From: Planctomycetota bacterium
Lineage (GTDB): Bacteria; Planctomycetota; UBA8742; UBA2392
Direction of reading: 5' to 3'
Length of the DNA: 64,000 nt
NCBI GenBank assembly: GCA_027493625.1
Contig: JAOSKM010000003.1
Span: 973,028 to 1,037,027, forward strand
The notes under the pieces are model-generated. The model worked only from the letters and a program-made list of their open reading frames with translations, had not been told where the DNA came from and did no database searches. The translations under genes were made by a program, and so were the position numbers. Positions 48,825-58,364 of the stretch are shown piece after piece (positions within the stretch are counted from its first letter, which is position 1; the number at the start of each line of letters is the position of its first letter).

Positions 48825-49943
48825 GTGTACGAAAGCGACGCGCAGGCTACAATTGAAGCCATGTTGGACCTGTCGCTATCCCTTGATTTGGCTCACCCTT
48901 TCCCGATGGGGTTGGCTGGTCCGTGCGACGCTCAGCCGAGCCCCACCACACCGGCGTGGCAATTCGCCGCGAAGCCGCTTGAACAAGCCGTCAGCACCCA
49001 GATCGCCTGGAAGAACGCCCGGACTCAATCGGTACGGTCCCTGAACAAAACGGGCAATTACTACTGCTGGAACAGAACCTATGACCCCTCAACCGCTAGT
49101 TGGACAACGCCTGACCCGGCGATGACTCCTTGGTACAACACTTCAGCGTATGCCGCAGGTTACCCCGTTGATCTTACCGACCCAAGTGGACTCGGGGTCA
49201 CTGAGATTGAGCCCGGGACCGAGGGCTTGAAGTTTGGAACCAATCCGACAATCAAGTCAGAAGTAAACGATGGACACTTTGTGCTGAGGTATGTATGGGA
49301 TGGCAAGGCCGGGGACTATGTTATCCAAGACGTGGACGTCAAGATCGAACTTTTATGCGACAAGGACAAGATGCTAGAGTATTTGTGGAGCTACAAAGAG
49401 TGGTTCAAACTCAACGACAAACGTGCGATCGATGCTAGAGAGATCAATCTAGGAGGAGTGTTGGCAGCTGTAAACTCGACCCTTCGTGGAGAAGGTTGGG
49501 AAGGCAAGGCTGGCGACGCACACATCAAGGACAGGAGAGTATGTGAAGGTAAGTGCTGCCTATGTGAGAAACTGAAACTGTGTGTTACCGCGGACTTTAC
49601 ATCCTGGACCGCGAAGGGAGTAAAAAACGAAAAGGTAATTGATTTTGGCACGGCAGCTAGTTTCGGAGTTCTCTCACAGACAAGCAGCTTGAAGCTCTGC
49701 GGCAAAACAATTCCAATCGACAAAATCGGTACTTCCGGAGTACGGAAATACGAATATGCTGGTAAGGATGTATCGGGCGAGGTGAACGGTTTAGGCGACA
49801 AAGTAGCCAGTCATCGATACAAGCTTTGTGCCGACATCGATGGAGCAATTCCGACTGCAAAGAAAGACGACCCTCTGCCGAAACTGAAGAACCACACATC
49901 CTCCGGGCTTGACGGGTTAGCCAAGGGTGTCGTCAACAAGTAA
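48825..49943 (+). CDS. Rhs core fragment with unknown C-terminal tip 1 (left copy)
   Basis: A 372-residue orphan tip of an Rhs-type polymorphic toxin. From about residue 77 it has the Rhs core ending NYYCWNRTYDPSTASWTTPD, NTSAYAAGYPVDLTDPSGLG, where toxin tips normally begin. The following about 250 residues have paired cysteines (EGKCCLCEKLKLC) and a beta-rich look, with no recognised toxin fold. The first 75 residues are not Rhs-like. The lipoprotein gene starts 13 bases later. An inverted copy, attached to a long Rhs gene, lies at 61595-62377. Confidence 0.7.
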   Translation: MYESDAQATIEAMLDLSLSLDLAHPFPMGLAGPCDAQPSPTTPAWQFAAKPLEQAVSTQIAWKNARTQSVRSLNKTGNYYCWNRTYDPSTASWTTPDPAMTPWYNTSAYAAGYPVDLTDPSGLGVTEIEPGTEGLKFGTNPTIKSEVNDGHFVLRYVWDGKAGDYVIQDVDVKIELLCDKDKMLEYLWSYKEWFKLNDKRAIDAREINLGGVLAAVNSTLRGEGWEGKAGDAHIKDRRVCEGKCCLCEKLKLCVTADFTSWTAKGVKNEKVIDFGTAASFGVLSQTSSLKLCGKTIPIDKIGTSGVRKYEYAGKDVSGEVNGLGDKVASHRYKLCADIDGAIPTAKKDDPLPKLKNHTSSGLDGLAKGVVNK

Positions 49944-49955
49944 CAGGAGCGCCGC

Positions 49956-50372
49956 ATGTCCTTAAGAGCAATTCAGGCGACGATGATCATTGTGCTTATA
50001 CTAGCAGTGTGTGGTGCGTGTTCGTCGACCCCCTCGGATTTGAGGCTGGATCAGCGTGAGATCGAGGAAGCAGAGACAGTTGCCCGGGAAGCCTTCAAAG
50101 GTATGGGAGGGCCCGAGGATCAGTGGCTCTCGGCTGCAACAGTGAAAGATTATGTGGCTTACGGCTCAATTGAGTGGGAGGTGGCGAATATTCGATTTTC
50201 TGACGGAAGTACACTGATCGTTGTCAGCTCGAAAACCCAATCCGAGAGTATGTCGCTTCGCACTCAGTTGGCCCATAACATCGGACGGAAGGTGCAGATA
50301 ATGACTCGCAAGTCCGCCGAAGTCACGGGACATGCAGTCAAGGTAGCGACAGGCATCTATGCACTAGAGTAG
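49956..50372 (+). CDS. Small lipoprotein paired with Rhs tip 1 (left copy)
   Basis: A 138-residue exported protein. The signal MIIVLILAVCGACSS has the lipobox CGAC. The mature part shows EEAETVAREAFKGMGG and a strand pair (SIEWEVANIRFSDGSTLIVV). It starts 13 bases after the Rhs tip, the position of an immunity gene, but no immunity family is recognised. An identical copy is at 61166-61582. Confidence 0.7.
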   Translation: MSLRAIQATMIIVLILAVCGACSSTPSDLRLDQREIEEAETVAREAFKGMGGPEDQWLSAATVKDYVAYGSIEWEVANIRFSDGSTLIVVSSKTQSESMSLRTQLAHNIGRKVQIMTRKSAEVTGHAVKVATGIYALE

Positions 50373-50558
50373 GGGATGACGCTCACCTGTCGCGTATAAT
50401 ATGATGCATCCGTTCTCTCGCGTAGACACTGATAGGACAAGGGTCGAAGTGCGGTGATGTAGGGCTATACCGCTCCCCTTGAAGTTGCAACCACCCTTGA
50501 GAGCGCCTTCAATGGTGCTGGGAGGGTGGAGTCGTGGCTGTTGGGCCGGGCGGATTCC
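50373..50558. other. Short spacer before the IS481-type element
   Basis: No gene. The stretch is duplicated in inverted form at about 60980-61165. Confidence 0.4.
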
Positions 50559-51841
50559 TGACAGTTTAGACCGGGCGCATGCCTGACACTTTCCTCTTGT
50601 ACAACTTCCCCTTTGACGTTGCACGGTTACTGCCGATCGGCCTCAACTCACGTTTGCGTTCGTCGAATGTCGCCAGCTCCAGGCTTCCGAACTTCAGGCG
50701 CCACTCGCCGTCCTCCACTTCCACAGCACCTACCAACTCGTTGCCCAGCGCCTCGCTCAGGTACACTTGCACGCCTCTCAGCCTCAGCGTTCCCTCCGGC
50801 TTCACGCGCCGCTTCTCGTAATGGCCGGGATACTCCGGATCAGCCAACTCTCCCGGATACTCGCGCAGCGAAACCTCGTACCGGCTCGCCGGCGTCGCAC
50901 CATCGAGCGCCTCGTGCGGCCGTTCAAAGTTGAACTCCTCCACCCAATCGTTGAAGCGTCCCTGCTGGCGCTTCATGTTCGACGCCGGCGGTCTGGCCGT
51001 TTCGGCCTTCAGCGTCCGGTGCATGCGCTCGTGACGCCCGTTCTCCTGCGGTTTGCCCGGCCGGATGCGCTGTAGCGTGATCCCCAGCTTGAGCCACCAC
51101 ACGCCCAGTCTCGTCAGCCTGGCCGCGCCGGTGCTCGCAAAGGGCGTCCCGTTGTCGCTGCGGATGGCGTCGGGAAGGCCGTAGCGCTTGAAGGTCTGCT
51201 CGAAGCTGTGTCTTGCGCTGTCGTGTCTGGTTCCGTCATGGCCCTCGCAGCACAGGATCATGCGCGAGCATGCGTCGGTCACGGTCAGCGGGTAGCACAG
51301 GTTGCCGTCGCCCAGCCTGAATTGACCCTTGTAGTCCACGCACCACACGCTGTTCGGCCCACCCGAGATCGCGCCGCTGCCGCCGTCACTATGACGGCGG
51401 CGGCAGCGGCGCCCGGGCTGGACAAGGCCTGCCCGTTTCAGGATGTCGTTCATCGTGCTCAGCGCTGGCAGCTCGATGCCGGGGTGGACGCGCTCCAGCA
51501 AAGGCCGCAGCTTCTTCGGGCCCCAGGTGGGGTGAGCCTTGCGGGCCGCAACGATCAGCGTACAGATATCGGCAGACGTTTCGTTGGGGTGGCTGTGGGC
51601 GGCCCTGCTGCGGTCTTCGAGGGCCGGATAGCCGCCTTGCTTGAAACGGCGAATCCACAGGTGGCCGGTCTCGCGGGTGATGCCGTAGGTCGCGCAGAGA
51701 CCGCTGACGGAGCCCTTTTCGGCAATCAAGTCGTTGATGAAGTTGATTCGTTCGGTCACAGGACAGGTCTCTTTCCAGGGCATCGGCAGTCTCCTTGCCG
51801 CCCAGGTTACCTGTCAGGCATCCGCCCGGTTCAAAGTGTCA
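50559..51841 (-). mobile_element. IS481-type insertion sequence, copy 1
   Basis: About 1.28 kb with imperfect terminal inverted repeats starting TGACAG/TGACAC and each containing the pattern ACCGGGCG.ATGCCTGACA. The end motif is itself repeated twice within each terminus. It carries one intact transposase. The second copy lies at 59697-60979, as part of the inverted repeat. Confidence 0.8.
50566..51783 (-). CDS. IS481-family transposase, copy 1
   Basis: A 405-residue DDE transposase with N-terminal helix-turn-helix (GLCATYGITRETGHLWIRRF) and rve integrase core: Asp in WCVDYKGQF, Asp in AIRSDNGTPFAS, Glu in NGRHERMHRTLKAE. The C-terminal domain ends in a beta-rich segment. The coding DNA contains a strong internal palindrome (51372-51411) between the DNA-binding and catalytic domains. 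Intact and identical to the copy at 59755. Confidence 0.93.
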   Translation of the reverse strand: MPWKETCPVTERINFINDLIAEKGSVSGLCATYGITRETGHLWIRRFKQGGYPALEDRSRAAHSHPNETSADICTLIVAARKAHPTWGPKKLRPLLERVHPGIELPALSTMNDILKRAGLVQPGRRCRRRHSDGGSGAISGGPNSVWCVDYKGQFRLGDGNLCYPLTVTDACSRMILCCEGHDGTRHDSARHSFEQTFKRYGLPDAIRSDNGTPFASTGAARLTRLGVWWLKLGITLQRIRPGKPQENGRHERMHRTLKAETARPPASNMKRQQGRFNDWVEEFNFERPHEALDGATPASRYEVSLREYPGELADPEYPGHYEKRRVKPEGTLRLRGVQVYLSEALGNELVGAVEVEDGEWRLKFGSLELATFDERKRELRPIGSNRATSKGKLYKRKVSGMRPV

Positions 51842-51955
51842 GGCATCCCCCGGTTCGTACCGGCAAGCGAGGTACCGTATCTGTTCGACGGAACACACCT
51901 TGACGGGACAGAAGGTGTGCTTCGTTGAACAGTTACTTCTGGGAACTGGCCGTGG

Positions 51956-53233
51956 ATGAGTGGCGGCCGGCTGGGACTACGATCGGGAGTTCAGTCATTG
52001 GAACGGCCTGTAGGAGAGCGCCCCTTTTGCCCCATCTATCTGCTGGTGGTGCGATGGGACCGGCGCAAAACGCCTGACCTGGAACCTCTGACTCGCCCTG
52101 TGAAATCCAAGCTCTATGATGTGACCGGTGACCCCCGAGCTATAATCTGGTGCATGGTTGGCTTACCTCAACATGCCAGTAGGTCATCCCTCGTGCCAGG
52201 CAGACAGGGATTTATCTTGCCTCACTTCAGTCTTCAACAGTTGGAACGGGCACGGGGCACTTGCGAGGCCCACCGCGTCGACGTGTCAAGCCGGTCCTCC
52301 GCGGCTACGCCAACTGCCCAAAAAAACAAGCATTCCCAGAAAGCGGGCAATTACTACTGCTGGAACAGAACCTACGATCCATCGACAGGCCGTTGGACGA
52401 CCCCAGATGCGGCCGCGACGCCATGGGGCAATCTACTGGACTACTCCAAGAGCAACCCCGTTTACAGCACCGATCCAAGCGGAAACACAATCGAAGTTGT
52501 TGGAGACGACGATTACAAGCGGAACGTTCTTCAGGCCATATGGCAGCTTTGCCCGCACACAAATGCTGACATTCTGGTGGATCATGGAACAATTATGTAT
52601 CCACCCGACCTCTGTTCAGGATACTGGATCATGTACCACGGTTGCGGGCCTGATGGAGGTAAGCAGATTCAGTACGTCGGCGGATACTCCGCAGAAGGGC
52701 ACGAAGTGGGGTGCAACCTCGTTCGATGCCTCCTTTGTTCAGAGAAGAAGTTCGTCATCGAGGAAGACGGCGCACACGTGACACCGGACAAACGCGCCGC
52801 GGCGAAGGCCAAATCCGTGGTAGAAGACGGAGACAAAGAGGGCGACGTTATCGAGCCCAATGAACTTGGCGGTACGGGCGCAACAATCGGGATGCCGAGA
52901 ATCCCGGTCCGCCACTGGATATCCAGGAAACCCGATGGCACTAAATGCCATTTCAAACCCAGCTTTCCCCGTTTGATTGCGCACGAATTCGGTCATGCCT
53001 GCGCGATGAGCCGCGGAGAACAACGGCCGACAGGTACGGGATCCTGTTCGGCACCCGGGTTCAACAATATGGACGAGTGGCATACGATAAAGAACTGGGA
53101 AAATCCTATCGCTAAGGAGTTGGCAAATGCCGGCTATGCTGGGGAAACTGGGAGAGAGAGGATTGACTCTGGCGCGGTCACACCGAAAGGTGATCCAGCG
53201 TTTGGAACAGGCAAGCGGATTGACCCGTGTTAA
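51956..53233 (+). CDS. Rhs tip 2 with zincin metallopeptidase domain
   Basis: A 425-residue orphan Rhs tip. After about 130 non-Rhs residues comes the core ending NYYCWNRTYDPSTGRWTTPD, then YSKSNPVYSTDPSGNTIEVV. The C-terminal domain has LIAHEFGHACAMSRGE, an HExxH zinc motif, and downstream FNNMDEWHTIKNWENPIAKE, which may give a further ligand. This fits a metallopeptidase-type effector (M91-like in arrangement), so proteolytic toxicity is inferred. Several cysteines (CGPDGG, LVRCLLCSEKK) may stabilise an exported form. The next gene overlaps its 3' end. Confidence 0.72.
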   Translation: MSGGRLGLRSGVQSLERPVGERPFCPIYLLVVRWDRRKTPDLEPLTRPVKSKLYDVTGDPRAIIWCMVGLPQHASRSSLVPGRQGFILPHFSLQQLERARGTCEAHRVDVSSRSSAATPTAQKNKHSQKAGNYYCWNRTYDPSTGRWTTPDAAATPWGNLLDYSKSNPVYSTDPSGNTIEVVGDDDYKRNVLQAIWQLCPHTNADILVDHGTIMYPPDLCSGYWIMYHGCGPDGGKQIQYVGGYSAEGHEVGCNLVRCLLCSEKKFVIEEDGAHVTPDKRAAAKAKSVVEDGDKEGDVIEPNELGGTGATIGMPRIPVRHWISRKPDGTKCHFKPSFPRLIAHEFGHACAMSRGEQRPTGTGSCSAPGFNNMDEWHTIKNWENPIAKELANAGYAGETGRERIDSGAVTPKGDPAFGTGKRIDPC

Positions 53234-54524
53234 GTTCCTGGCACTGGCCATCGTTCTTCTGGCTGCATCGAATTGTAGCAAAACCAGTATTGAGCAAGCA
53301 GGTGCGAAGTCAGAGCAAAGTCGGTCATGTGCTGACGCCAAAGCGTATAGCCCACTTGTACAGCATCGGAGCGTGGAGGGGTTTTCTCAAGTTGTTGAGG
53401 TAGCCTTACCACCCCAAGAAGTGCTTCCTGGCGACTTTTACATCGTCGACCTTGACACGCCACCCTGGTCGTGGACGGACTTTTGCGTCGATTGCGGGCA
53501 AGCGGTCCAAAGAGGGCTAGTTGGAATAACTGAGAGGCAGGGGCTCGCTTATGGCTGCAGCGTAGAACTCACGGATGCCGCCATAGATGCACTGGCCGCC
53601 ACACCGGCCGTAGTGAAAGTCGACCTGGCGGCCGAGGCAACCTACAATTCTCATATAATCACCGGAATTACGAGAGTACGCTCGCTTGCATCTGTATCTT
53701 TATATGAACCTCGAGGTACGCGCGCGCTTCTGAATGCCTTGTCTGGAGTCGAATCCCTGGAGTCAATTCGAGTGAATGCCCTGCTTGACACCCCGCGGGA
53801 TGCGGAGCTTTCCACTCTGGCGCACCTACCGAGGCTCAAGCGGATAGCTTTGGAAAACTGCTGGGCACTGACCGGCGAGTTTCTGACGAGCTTTTATGAT
53901 GGCAACCTTGAGGGGCTGACAATCCGCGGCGATCCTTATCACGACCTGGAGGAACTTGTCCCGCTTTCGGACTCGATTATTGATTATGCGGAAAGAGCAG
54001 GCATAGACGTGCTCGAGCTGAGTCATTGCGCGGTGGCTGACACGCTAAGGCTGAGCGTGAGTCGTGAGAGAATGGCGTTCAAAGAACTCACCATCAATCA
54101 CTTGGTTGTCGCTACGAGAGGGCCAAGCAAGGACCAGTACCGATCTGCGCTCCCCGACACAATCGCTATGTCGCTGCCAGCAAATCTGGAGTCCTTTGGA
54201 TTCGGTGGATACCTGGTGCCCCAGGAAGTTGCCATGAGTGTTCTAAAGGAAGTGTCGGGAGTCTCGACACTGGCAATTCACGGACTGTTGATCAATGAGC
54301 AGGACCTGATTTCGGTGCTCATAGATTCCCATGCCCGACTGACTCACCTCAGGCTGCCCGAACGGCATTTATCATTAAAAGGCCTCGAACGCCTGCTTGC
54401 TGAGTTGAGGAACCTATCGTCGATATCATTTGTTATCGCTAGACAGGACTACGATGACGTGGCTCTTGCGAGACTTAAGGCAATGTACCCTAAAGTCAGC
54501 ATAGCGGTCGAAGTTGCAAGCTAG
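53127..54524 (+). CDS. Exported leucine-rich-repeat-like protein paired with Rhs tip 2
   Basis: A frame of 465 residues that overlaps tip 2 by about 107 bases from the ATG at 53127. A TTG at 53220 may be the real start, since it begins a lipoprotein-like signal (VKFLALAIVLLAASNCS) right at the tip 2 stop. The mature protein has irregular leucine-rich repeats (LPRLKRIALENCWALTG, GNLEGLTIRGDPYHDL, RLTHLRLPERHLSLKGLERL). It is in the position of an immunity gene for tip 2; that role is inferred. Confidence 0.65.
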   Translation: MPAMLGKLGERGLTLARSHRKVIQRLEQASGLTRVKFLALAIVLLAASNCSKTSIEQAGAKSEQSRSCADAKAYSPLVQHRSVEGFSQVVEVALPPQEVLPGDFYIVDLDTPPWSWTDFCVDCGQAVQRGLVGITERQGLAYGCSVELTDAAIDALAATPAVVKVDLAAEATYNSHIITGITRVRSLASVSLYEPRGTRALLNALSGVESLESIRVNALLDTPRDAELSTLAHLPRLKRIALENCWALTGEFLTSFYDGNLEGLTIRGDPYHDLEELVPLSDSIIDYAERAGIDVLELSHCAVADTLRLSVSRERMAFKELTINHLVVATRGPSKDQYRSALPDTIAMSLPANLESFGFGGYLVPQEVAMSVLKEVSGVSTLAIHGLLINEQDLISVLIDSHARLTHLRLPERHLSLKGLERLLAELRNLSSISFVIARQDYDDVALARLKAMYPKVSIAVEVAS

Positions 54525-54739
54525 CACCGAAGGATGTACACAGTGAACGAGTCGGTCAAACGGTGCAGCGCCAACCTCTGAACCTGGCTACAAGATAAGA
54601 TCGCAAGGACCAACTTAAGCCGCTACACCGGTTTTTTCCAGTATGAGATCTAAGGGCTGACTTAGATAGTAGTCATATACACCAGCTAGGTTCAGATACC
54701 TTGTCTCGTCAATGTGTTCGTGGTCGTACAAACACTCAT
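54525..54739. other. Intergenic region between convergent lipoprotein genes
   Basis: About 215 bases with nothing recognised; the counterpart in the right arm is about 56740-56960 and contains small indels. Confidence 0.4.
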
Positions 54740-55288
54740 TCAGTCGCCGCTATTCTGCCTGCCGTCCCTATCGCGTGATAGTAGATCCCGGATGCGTATC
54801 CCGTCGTTTGGTAGAACGATTAGCTCAAAGGGCCGACTCGTTTCCGCCACTCTGAAGTCTCCCTTTGCCGACCGGCCAACATAAAGAACAACCGTCCCTG
54901 AAGAGGACTCCCAAACATAAGGCGATCCAACTGGAGTTGGGAATGTCTCAGCTTTGTGCTCGTCAGCGTGATCGCCTACAAGCCGGGACTTGCGAGAGTA
55001 TTCACATTCCGCTAGGACGCGCAGCACCGATTCAATCTCTGCTTGACTCACGCTGGCCACGTCGTTGCTAGGCGGCCGATCATGCTGAGCTACTCCCAGA
55101 GTTGGCCGACCGAACAAGCCGTCGATCTCCGTGATTCGCTCACCGTGGCTACCACACGTGGAAGCGCAACCGGCAGTAACTGCCCCTACGACGACGATCA
55201 AAAGAAACGGTACCATGAGTCGCGCAAAGCTGAACCCCGAATACCTGCAGCCCTTGGCTATGTTCGTGGTATTACTGTTTCTTTTCAT
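54740..55288 (-). CDS. Lipoprotein paired with Rhs tip 3
   Basis: A 182-residue lipoprotein. The signal (FARLMVPFLLIVVVGAVTAGC) ends in the lipobox TAGC. The mature part (VSQAEIESVLRVLAECEYSR, SSGTVVLYVGRSAKGDFRVA, FELIVLPNDGIRIRDLLSRD) looks alpha/beta. Its start overlaps the end of tip 3 by 17 bases, so the two are translationally coupled and the lipoprotein is a candidate immunity protein. Confidence 0.7.
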   Translation of the reverse strand: MKRNSNTTNIAKGCRYSGFSFARLMVPFLLIVVVGAVTAGCASTCGSHGERITEIDGLFGRPTLGVAQHDRPPSNDVASVSQAEIESVLRVLAECEYSRKSRLVGDHADEHKAETFPTPVGSPYVWESSSGTVVLYVGRSAKGDFRVAETSRPFELIVLPNDGIRIRDLLSRDRDGRQNSGD

Positions 55289-56072
55289 AATCGAAGTTTC
55301 CTCCCTTCACCCGCAACTGCGCGCTCTTGCATTTTCCGTCACAGTCTTCATAGTCAGCCTGATAGAACACCGTGTAGTTGAATCCTGACCCTTTCACGCC
55401 GGAATTCTCCAGCGAAATGTCTGTAAGCTCCGTTCCCATCACATTCTCCAGTTCTTGGTCGAGCTTGATTACGGACACCTTCATCTCCTCACTCGAAGAT
55501 TCCTTCAACTCTGTTCCCAAGTCCACGAGCCAAGTGCCTTCCGTAATTTTTCTTCGACGCTTGAGGCCGTTGTCATTGATGTACTCCTCATCCAGATGTG
55601 TCTGCGCAATCAAGAACTTGTTCGCGCGAGTCACGACTATGCGCCGAAGACCTCCGTGCGAATCGCATGCTGCTTCGCCACGCTCCTTGAGGGTCTTGAC
55701 CTTAATGCCTCCCTCAGCCTTCCCCGCTGCCTGGCCGTCTCTTACGGTTCTTCTTCCAAATACCTCTGCCACGGCCAGTTTAGTGCGACTAATGAAACCG
55801 TCACAACAGATAAAATCCTCCACCTGTGTGACGAGTTGCACAAGACGATTGCCTGCTTCATACTCGGCCTTCGTGAGGTGCACGTTCAGAATTGCCTTGA
55901 ATCCGGTGCAGTCAAACTCGGTCTCATTATCAGATACTTCCACTTTCTCGTATCCCTTGGGGAGTAATCCTGCAGGATCTGTCAACTGTGCCGGACATTC
56001 ACCGGAATAGGAATACAAGTTCGTCCAAGGGCTGGTTGCCGGGTCGGGAGTGGTCCATCTTCCTGTGCCGAG
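55272..56072 (-). CDS. Rhs tip 3 (unknown C-terminal domain), in the loop of the inverted repeat
   Basis: On the minus strand the frame opens in GRWTTPDPATSPWTNLYSYS, the end of the Rhs core, then PAQLTDPAGLLPKGYEKV and about 220 residues of unrecognised sequence with cysteine pairs (FICCDGF, DYEDCDGKC). The core upstream of GRWTTPD is missing because the inverted repeat joins there, so this is a 5'-truncated tip with no start codon of its own before Met at 56018. It is most likely a displaced toxin tip. Confidence 0.65.
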   Translation of the reverse strand, partial: LGTGRWTTPDPATSPWTNLYSYSGECPAQLTDPAGLLPKGYEKVEVSDNETEFDCTGFKAILNVHLTKAEYEAGNRLVQLVTQVEDFICCDGFISRTKLAVAEVFGRRTVRDGQAAGKAEGGIKVKTLKERGEAACDSHGGLRRIVVTRANKFLIAQTHLDEEYINDNGLKRRRKITEGTWLVDLGTELKESSSEEMKVSVIKLDQELENVMGTELTDISLENSGVKGSGFNYTVFYQADYEDCDGKCKSAQLRVKGGNFDYEKKQ

Positions 56073-56076
56073 AATT

Positions 56077-56207
56077 CCGGCGTGAAAGGGTCAGGATTCA
56101 ACTACACGGTGTTCTATCAGGCTGACTATGAAGACTGTGACGGAAAATGCAAGAGCGCGCAGTTGCGGGTGAAGGGAGGAAACTTCGATTATGAAAAGAA
56201 ACAGTAA
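56077..56207 (+). pseudogene. 3' fragment of Rhs tip 3 (right arm)
   Basis: Encodes only the last about 42 residues of tip 3 (SGVKGSGFNYTVFYQADYED to the end NFDYEKKQ), identical to the left copy, beginning abruptly at the inner end of the inverted repeat. Confidence 0.7.
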
Positions 56208-56735
56208 TACCACGAACATAGCCAAGGGCTGCAGGTATTCGGGGTTCAGCTTTGCGCGACTCATGGTACCGTTTCTTTTTGATCGTCGTCGTAGGGCAGT
56301 TACTGCCGGTTGCGCTTCCACGTGGGTAGCCACGGTGAGCGAATCACGGAGATCGACGGCTTGTTCGGTCGGCCAACTCTGGGAGTAGCTCAGCATGATC
56401 GGCCGCCTAGCAACGACGTGGCCAGCGTGAGTCAAGCAGAGATTGAATCGGTGCTGCGCGTCCTAGCGGAATGTGATGCACTCATGAAGTCCCGGCTTGT
56501 AGGCGATCACGCTGACGAGCACAAAGCTGAGACATTCCCAACTCCAGTTGGATCGCCTTATGTTTGGGAGTCCTCTTCAGGGACGGTTGTTCTTTATGTT
56601 GGCCAGGTCGGCAAGGGAGACTTCAGAGTGGCGCGCGAGCAGGTGTTGCTTTGAACTAATCGTTCTGCACCAAACGACAGGATACGCATCCGGAGATCTA
56701 CTATCACGCGATAGGGACGGCAGAGCAGAATAGCG
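56191..56735 (+). pseudogene. Degraded copy of the tip 3 lipoprotein
   Basis: Starts with the same MKRNSNTTNIAKGCRYSGFS as 55288 but shifts frame near 56275, 56330, 56480 and 56640, so only pieces match (GERITEIDGLFGRPTLGV; SSGTVVLYVG). Either an error-rich sequence or a decayed copy. Confidence 0.7.
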
Positions 56736-56961
56736 GCGACTGAATGGGTGTTTGTGCGACCACGAACACATTGACGAGACAAGGTATCTGAACCTAGCTG
56801 GTGTATATGACTACTATCTAAGTCAGCCCTTAGATGTCAGGCTGGAAACAGAACAGGTGTGGCGGCAAAGTTGGTCATACGATCTTATCTTGTAGCCAGG
56901 TTCAGAGGTTGGCGCTGCGCCGTTTGACCAACTCTGTTTCCCTGTAGTGCATCCTTCGGTG

Positions 56962-58364
56962 CTAGCCACAGCTTCGACCGCTATACTGACTTTGGGGGTA
57001 GGATGCCTATAAGTCTCGCGAGAACCACGTCATCATAGTCCTGTCTAGCGATAACAAATGGTATCGACGATAGGTTCCTCAACTCAGCAAGCAGGCGTTC
57101 GGGGCCTTTTAATGATAAATGCCGTTCCGGGCAGCCTGAGGTGAGTCAGTCGGGCATACCGGAATCTATGACACCGAAATCAGGTCCTGCTCATTGATCA
57201 ACAGTCCGTGAATTGCCAGTGTCGGGGCTCCCGACACTTCCTTTAGAACATATCCTCATGGCAACTCCTGGGGCACCTGGTGTCCACCAATCAAAGGACT
57301 CCAGATTTGCTCATGACAGCGACATAGCGATTGTCGGGAGCGCAGATCGGTACTGGTCCTGCTTGGCCCTCTCGTAGCGACAACCAAGTGATTGATGGTG
57401 AGTTCTTTGAACGCCATTCTCTCTGACTCACTCTCAGCCTTAGCGTAGTCAGCCACCACCAATGAGTCAGCTCGAGCACGTCTATGCCTGCTCTTTCCGC
57501 ATAATCAATAATCCCGAGTCCGAAAGCGGGACAAGTTCCTCCCAGGTCGTGATAAGGATCGCCGTATTGTCAGCCCCTCAAGGTTGCCATCATAAAAGCT
57601 CGTCAGAAGCTTTCGCCGGTTAAGTGCCCAGCAGTTTTCCAAAGCTATCCGCTTGAGCCTCAGTAGGTGCGCCAGAGTGGAAAGCTCCGCATCCATGAGG
57701 GTGTCAAGCAGGGCATTCACTCAGTTGACTCCAGGATTCGACTCCCAGACAAGGCATTCAGAAGCGCGCGCGCGTACCTCGAGGTTCATATAAGGAATAC
57801 CAGATGCAAGCGAGCGTGCTCTCGTAATTCCGGTGATTATATGAGAATTGTAGGTTGCCTCGGCCGCCAGGTCGACTTTCACTACGGCCGGTGTGGCGGC
57901 CAGTGCATCTATGGCGGCATCCGTGAGTTCTACGCTGCAGCCATAAGCGAGCCCCCTGCCTCTCAGTTATTCCAACTAGCCCTCTTTGGACCGCTTGCCC
58001 GCAATCGACGCAAAGTCCGTCCACGACCAGGGTGGCGTGTCAAGGTCGACGATGTAAAAGTCGCCAGTTAGCACTTCTTGGGGTGGTAAGGCTACTCAAC
58101 AACCTGAGAAACCCTCCACGCTCCGATGCTGTACAAGTGGGCTATACGCTTTGGCGTCAGCACATGACCGACTTTGCTCTGACTTCGCACCTGCTTGCTC
58201 AATACTGGTTTGCTACAATTCGATGCAGCCAGAAGAACGATGGCCAGTGACAGGAACTTAACACGCAGGTCAATCCGCTTGCCTGTTCCAAACGCTGGAT
58301 CACCTTTCGGTGTGACCGCGCCGGAGTCAATCCTCTCTCCCAGTTTCCCCAGCATAGCCGGCAT
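56962..58364 (-). pseudogene. Degraded copy of the tip 2 leucine-rich lipoprotein
   Basis: Matches 53127-54524 in pieces: MPAMLGKLGERIDSGAVTPK at the start, RLKRIALENCWALN in the middle, MAFKELTINHLVVATRGPS later. At least six frame changes separate them. Confidence 0.7.

Larger units (their letters stand above)
49050..55410. repeat. Large inverted repeat, left arm
   Basis: About 6.36 kb that recurs in reverse orientation at 56074-62488 around a 0.66-kb loop. Positions in the outer part pair with a constant sum of 111538 (for example 50566 with 60972, and 49956 with 61582), meaning no indels there. The sum drifts to about 111480 near the loop because of many small indels in the right arm. 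All genes in this arm read cleanly. Confidence 0.85.
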
